NCBI RefSeq assembly: GCF_014356525.2
Contig: NC_052507.1
Location: 54,090,657 to 54,154,656 of the forward strand
Origin: Nilaparvata lugens
Lineage: Eukaryota > Arthropoda > Insecta > Hemiptera > Delphacidae
DNA length: 64,000 nt
Direction of reading: 5' to 3'
Shown: positions 59,822 to 64,000 of the stretch, one piece after another
How the letters are laid out: every line of letters starts with the position of its first letter
Position numbering within the stretch: the stretch's first letter is position 1
The notes under the pieces: model-generated
Seen by the model: the letters and a program-made list of their open reading frames with translations, nothing else
What the model was told of the DNA's origin: nothing
Databases searched by the model: none
Translations under genes and position numbers: made by a program

Positions 59822-60079
59822 TTTGAACTATCAAAAACAACATTCATTGATCAGAAATAATAAAAGAGCTTTTCTATTTGAGATTTCAGAAATATCTTTA
59901 AAGTTCATTCACTTGTAAAATCAAGAAGTAACTCATGCTCATGACAAGATGAACAAGGCAACATAACCTCAATTCTAAATTCTTTCACAGGTGACTAGTA
60001 CCCTTAGACCAGTTATAGAATAGACACGCTGAGAAGTCTAGTATCTGAAGCCAACATCTACTGCCAAATTCGCCCACGT

Positions 60080-60101
60080 TGACGTCACAGCAGTGACGTC
60101 A
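60080..60101. promoter_or_regulatory. Paired TGACGTCA (CRE-like) octamers, left MITE arm
   Basis: TGACGTCA at 60080-60087 and 60094-60101. This is the palindromic CREB/ATF consensus. They lie about 260-280 bp upstream of the DPH5 start codon. Function not shown. Confidence 0.5.
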
Positions 60102-60542
60102 TGCATCATATTGAAAACTTTCAGATTGTGTCTATTTCAGATTCATGGTGTTTTTAGGTTATTTCTAGCTACGAGCAAAAACGATTTATGTTAATTTATG
60201 ATGTGTTATGTGATATCGGCTTCAAAGTTATAATGTGTTTTGAAAATAATAAGGTACGGTAGCCTACAAAACTAATTTCTTCATGCTGCAATGAGTTTAC
60301 TTTCATCATAACCAAGGATAATATAACAGTTACAACTCACAATATTTATGTGTAGACTATAAATTTCAACTTACACATGAAAAGATATTCCACTTTTTTC
60401 CTAAAAATTCCAGTGCAATTATATGCTGCGCAGGAGATTACCATTTTCATAAATTATAATTACATGAATAAATGATAATCTGCTATGGAGAACAAGCTAT
60501 TTTTAACAACAATACATTGTTTAACAATGTCTATACGATGCG

Positions 60543-60564
60543 TGACGTCACTGTTGTGACGTCA
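60543..60564. promoter_or_regulatory. Paired TGACGTCA octamers, right MITE arm
   Basis: TGACGTCA at 60543-60550 and 60557-60564, mirror of the pair in the left arm. Confidence 0.5.
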
Positions 60565-60661
60565 AGGTGGGCGAATTTGGCAGTAGATGTTGGCTTCATT
60601 GACTTTTAGTATGAATTTACAATTGGCCGTGTCTATTCTATAACTGGTCTAAGCTAGTACC

Positions 60662-62073
60662 ACAGAATAGGTACGGAATGGAAACTGTCAATCAAACGCT
60701 TATTCAACCAATGCATTTAATACATGGCGCAAATACTATAGTGAGGTCCACGTTATAATGGCAAGAAGAAAGATAGAGAAACGTTGCCAAGTCTCTCCAT
60801 TTTGCCACTGAGTGAACACAGCTGTTACTCAATTCATCCCATTAAATTTGATCTAATAATTATTATAATTTCCTCGATAAAATAATCAATTTGATGTCAA
60901 ATCAATCAAGAATATATATTTTTTCATAATTTGATTCAAAAATTTGCTTCCATAACTGAGATCAGGGGCCTGTTTCTCAAAGCTACAAGCATTTTTACCA
61001 ACCATGGTTACGGACAAGTACTTGTAGTTACAAGTTCACAAGTACTCACGTTTCACAAAAATTTAAGATTTACAATTTTACAATTCTACAAGTGTTCCAT
61101 CAGTGTTCTGAAAATAGTAAACATAACCTCTTTAAATAATTTTATTTTTCTAAGTATAACATACATATTTTCTACTAGCCTACATGTAGTCATTTTCACA
61201 ATTTAAAATAGGTAGTTAGTCTGGAATTAAATAATTATATTTTCATTTAATATATATAAAAGTATACTTGAAAGGTAGAACATGAATAACGGTGAAAAAT
61301 CCAATTGAGGCTATAAGAAGGCGACGAATTACAAAGATACCAATTCCAGGTTGGGCTGGAATGATGCACTACCACGTGAACGTTGCTTATAAGGTTCCAG
61401 TATAATAATACGGTACCGAGTAAGTCATATGTATGGGAACCCTTCAATAAGTTGGAGACTATTGTAGATATAATACTGTAACTTTCAGGATACGGTACTC
61501 TACCTTTTGATATTTCAACCCCTTATAAGGGGGTGACTTAGGTGTTGTAACTTGAATGAAGTGTTATTTTTCATAGAAATGAGGGGTTGTAGATCAAATA
61601 TTCTGAATGTAAACACCCATTGTGTGATACATCATTTTGAAGGCCTTTTAAAAACGATATTCTAGGCCTACACTCCAACGTTGCAATATCGTAGGCCGGG
61701 GCCTTGTATTAGAGGTGGCTATGCTAGTATGTCATAGAGTCTATTATGACCCAGTGCTTGAAAAATCATATGAGCTCCCCACTACACGGTCAAGTATTTG
61801 ATCAAAGGTTATTGACAAATCATTCTCAGACATTCTATTTAATCCACCATCAAAGATAGGCTATGTGATTAAATATTCAACTGTGTGATGGGACTCTATG
61901 ACACATTCAAAAATTGGAAATGATTAAGTTATGGATAATAATTCCAACAATATTAAGAAAAATGTTTTATTTTCTTCAGAATATAAAATACAACATGAGA
62001 TAAATATTGGAAGATTATAAAAAAATTGTAATAATTGTTACTTGTATTCTGAGATTGAGTACTTTTTTCACAG
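60662..62073. other. Non-coding stretch
   Basis: AT-rich. 60960-61080 has words in both orientations ('ggcctgtttctcaaagctac', 'acaagtacttgtagttacaa') that look like an old MITE. Nothing else recognised. Confidence 0.5.
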
Positions 62074-62652
62074 AAAAAGGTCGACAATCAAAAAGAGACC
62101 GGGTCGGCAGGAGGGCCAGAATGGAGATTAAATACTCTGGATAATATCGTACTTGATATTATTGGGAGGGACAGCTCAGTGCTCACTGATTTGGGAGTAG
62201 CTGAAACCTGGAGTATTGAACAGGACCCTCCTGAGCAGGCTGAACACAGCTCATTTGAAGTTGAAGTGCCAGCTGGCAATGTGGTTGCCCCAGCTGTACC
62301 TGAGGCTACAACAACTTCGGCCGCCACCGCCTCCACCTCATCCGCATCTTCAACACCCTTCACCGCCACCTCAACACGGGCCCGGGCCTCTTTGGTCGGC
62401 CGGAGCAGGCGCAGGCGGAGCAGAATCAGCCCTCTGCAGAGAAGGAGGGGGTATTCCCCTCAGGATGTCGAAGATGCCAAAGATCGGAGGGTGTTCTTGC
62501 AGAACTCTTTGTTAGAACACCAAGTTCATCACAAAAAACTTCAAATTTTAAAAATTGAAGAGGAATTAAAGCTTCCACATAGCCAATTTACTGACGAGTT
62601 GTTGACAGTAGAACATGAAGAAGTTATTGAATCACAAGAAGACTTACAATAG
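62074..62652 (+). CDS. Myb/SANT-like (PIF/Harbinger-associated type) protein, last exon
   Basis: Follows the acceptor 'gtacttttttcacag' and is open for 192 codons to TAG at 62650-62652. It begins KKVDNQKETGSAGGPEWRLN, then TLDNIVLDIIGRDSSVLTDL, the linker pattern that follows the DNA-binding domain in many insect Myb/SANT-like proteins. Next come an acidic segment (EQDPPEQAEHSSFEVEVPAG), a low-complexity Ala/Thr/Ser run (~residues 80-110), a basic cluster (GRSRRRRSRISPLQRRRG), and a predicted coiled coil (LLEHQVHHKKLQILKIEEEL). The acidic end is LLTVEHEEVIESQEDLQ. This is the C-terminal part; the DNA-binding half must be in upstream exons, possibly 57842-57979. A transposon-derived or domesticated gene is plausible but not shown. 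Confidence 0.75.
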   Translation, partial: KKVDNQKETGSAGGPEWRLNTLDNIVLDIIGRDSSVLTDLGVAETWSIEQDPPEQAEHSSFEVEVPAGNVVAPAVPEATTTSAATASTSSASSTPFTATSTRARASLVGRSRRRRSRISPLQRRRGYSPQDVEDAKDRRVFLQNSLLEHQVHHKKLQILKIEEELKLPHSQFTDELLTVEHEEVIESQEDLQ

Positions 62653-63462
62653 TCCCTAGTTCTATTTTTGTTATTCGTTTTTATAATATAACAATATAGA
62701 TACATAGTTGATACTCACTTGTGTTTTCTTTTACAGCATTTCTCTATATTCAACTTGATCAGAGACTTGAGCAAAAGACATGTCACCATCAAATGATATA
62801 ATATTTTAAATAAGTCATATCAATTTCGAAAAGCTAAAGTCAGTTATCACTTCTAATCTTAACTTCATTCTTGTTGTGTACTTGACACAATAATTATATC
62901 AATATTTGACATAATTCTTACTTCATTTGCTTATTATTATCTGTTACTTGACAGTACTGTAGTTTTATAAAGGGTTATTAGTGTGCTTAACGATTATAAC
63001 ACATATTTTAAGACACTCACATTTTTGCTTAATTCTCTGATCACTTATAGTATTAGAAACAATAAACTGTAGTACGGTAATTGATGTCTATGACATTGGT
63101 GATATGATAGTGCACATTTCTGTCAGAGGTGACCTTGATAAAAATATACTATAAAATATTCACTATCTTAGATTCATCCAGCTTGGTTAATCTATTTGAT
63201 AACTTGTGTCGATAATTAACTGCTGGATCAACATTATATTATTTCAATTGCAGGAAAAACATGAAAAACACAGCTTCACTAACTGTATAGTTTTATTGAG
63301 GTGATGAATGAATTAGATGTTGCCCACTCCACATTTTCAATTGTTTTTTTTTTCGTGAAAAAATCAAACTATTATCATTCATCACCTTTAAAGAATTTTT
63401 GTGTCTAATTTATATTTTTATTCTAGTATTTTGATTCTAGTAAGTATAGTGATTGGTAGGCC
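62653..63462. other. Presumed 3' untranslated region and flank
   Basis: Downstream of the Myb-like exon. AT-rich, no second gene visible. Several AATAAA-like words could serve as polyadenylation signals. Confidence 0.4.
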
Positions 63463-63622
63463 TAAGGGCCAAGCCACACAAAGCGGTGTTGAGATGAATT
63501 GATAGGGCAGGAAGCTCTCTGATTGGCTGATTGAGTTGGCATTAGCAGACTGATAGAGAATCAACCAATCAGAGAGCTTCCAGTCCCCCAGTCTCTTCTA
63601 AAGAACGCCTCGTGTGGCCTAA
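63463..63622. mobile_element. PIF/Harbinger-type MITE, ~154 bp, TAA target duplication
   Basis: Element 63466-63619 has TAA on both sides. Inner arms: 'aggaagctctctgattggct' and 'aaccaatcagagagcttcca'. Outer arms 'agccacacaaagcg' and 'cctcgtgtggcc' are partly diverged. Confidence 0.75.
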
Positions 63623-64000
63623 AACCCGCCGCAAAGTAGACCCACGCTAATCAACGAAAAGCAACCCTCGTCATGGGATGTTTTGTAAACCATTGCTATG
63701 GAATTATTCATAATCAATCAACTGACAAGTGGATTATTCATTGCATGTATTATTATCATTACAAAGATGTATAGAGAAGCCTAGCAATGATTTACAAAAC
63801 ATCCATAAAATGTATACAGTTATTGGGTATCTGATCCCATAAAAATATTTGGAAATGAGTTTTTCAGAATTCATATATTATTATTATTGACTTGTCTATT
63901 TCAGGTTGTGATCACATTGAATTAGAATGTGTGCAAGTGCATAAGCCAAAAAGCAAAATTTGAAAAATGTCTTTTAAATAAGCACTTTGTGACTTGTTTG
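63623..64000. other. Non-coding to the window end
   Basis: Contains an imperfect inverted pair: 'catgggatgttttgtaaacc' / 'ttacaaaacatcc' (about 63674-63800), with 'attgctatgg'-like and 'ctagcaatg' sequence beside the arms. Probably another MITE. No gene is recognised. Confidence 0.5.

Larger units (their letters stand above)
59995..60661. mobile_element. hAT-type MITE, 651 bp, with perfect 8-bp target duplication
   Basis: Element 60003-60653 is flanked by CTAGTACC on both sides (59995-60002 and 60654-60661). It begins CTTAGACCAGTTATAGAATA and ends with the exact inverse. The inverted arms extend about 100 bp with a few differences. There is no transposase frame. An 8-bp duplication points to hAT, with P-type elements the alternative. 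Each arm holds two TGACGTCA octamers. Confidence 0.92.

Overview
This is an AT-rich, intron-rich animal nuclear window from an insect. The genes, the long introns and the dense short inverted-repeat transposons fit a hemipteran. Several dispersed repeats resemble ones I associate with planthoppers such as Nilaparvata, but that is recollection and was not tested. Four host or host-like loci can be read. (1) A GMC oxidoreductase (glucose-dehydrogenase-like) on the minus strand at 17517-19037 is one large 507-codon exon ending in a clean splice donor; its C-terminal exons are not visible. (2) The last two coding exons of an aminergic G-protein-coupled receptor, most like alpha1-adrenergic/OAMB-type octopamine receptors, lie on the plus strand at 39629-39860 and 45232-45482. 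(3) A complete five-exon diphthine methyl ester synthase gene (DPH5, 273 aa) lies on the minus strand, 59821 down to 48308, with all exon phases matching. (4) Exons of Myb/MADF-like DNA-binding proteins lie on the plus strand at 57842-57979 (inside DPH5 intron 1, antisense) and 62074-62652. They resemble the Myb-like partner proteins of PIF/Harbinger transposons or genes derived from them.

Layout. 1-17.5 kb: no host exon recognised. It holds a 1.43-kb inverted-repeat element, a long GAA microsatellite, a 1.3-kb element with internal ~170-bp tandem repeats, a decayed LINE, and MITEs. 17.5-19.4 kb: the GMC exon and its upstream region. 19.4-39.6 kb: no recognised exon, probably partly upstream introns of the receptor, with purine/pyrimidine-biased tracts and MITEs. 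39.6-45.5 kb: the receptor exons and an intron carrying a decayed Mutator-like (MULE) transposon between two 431-bp direct repeats that differ at one base, plus a long inverted-repeat element. 45.5-48.3 kb: repeats. 48.3-59.8 kb: DPH5, with a broken LINE in intron 4, a foldback element in intron 2, and duplicated Myb/MADF-like exons in intron 1. 59.8-64 kb: a hAT-type MITE with a perfect 8-bp target duplication just upstream of DPH5, the Myb-like terminal exon, and a PIF-type MITE.

The genes do not form a pathway. DPH5 modifies elongation factor 2, the receptor signals biogenic amines, and the GMC enzyme is a secreted flavoprotein. The most notable structures are the 431-bp repeats that begin exactly at a splice donor and bracket a MULE, the hAT MITE bringing four perfect TGACGTCA octamers close to the DPH5 start, and a ~98-bp hairpin MITE family present about a dozen times. 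I found no rRNA, convincing tRNA or CRISPR array.
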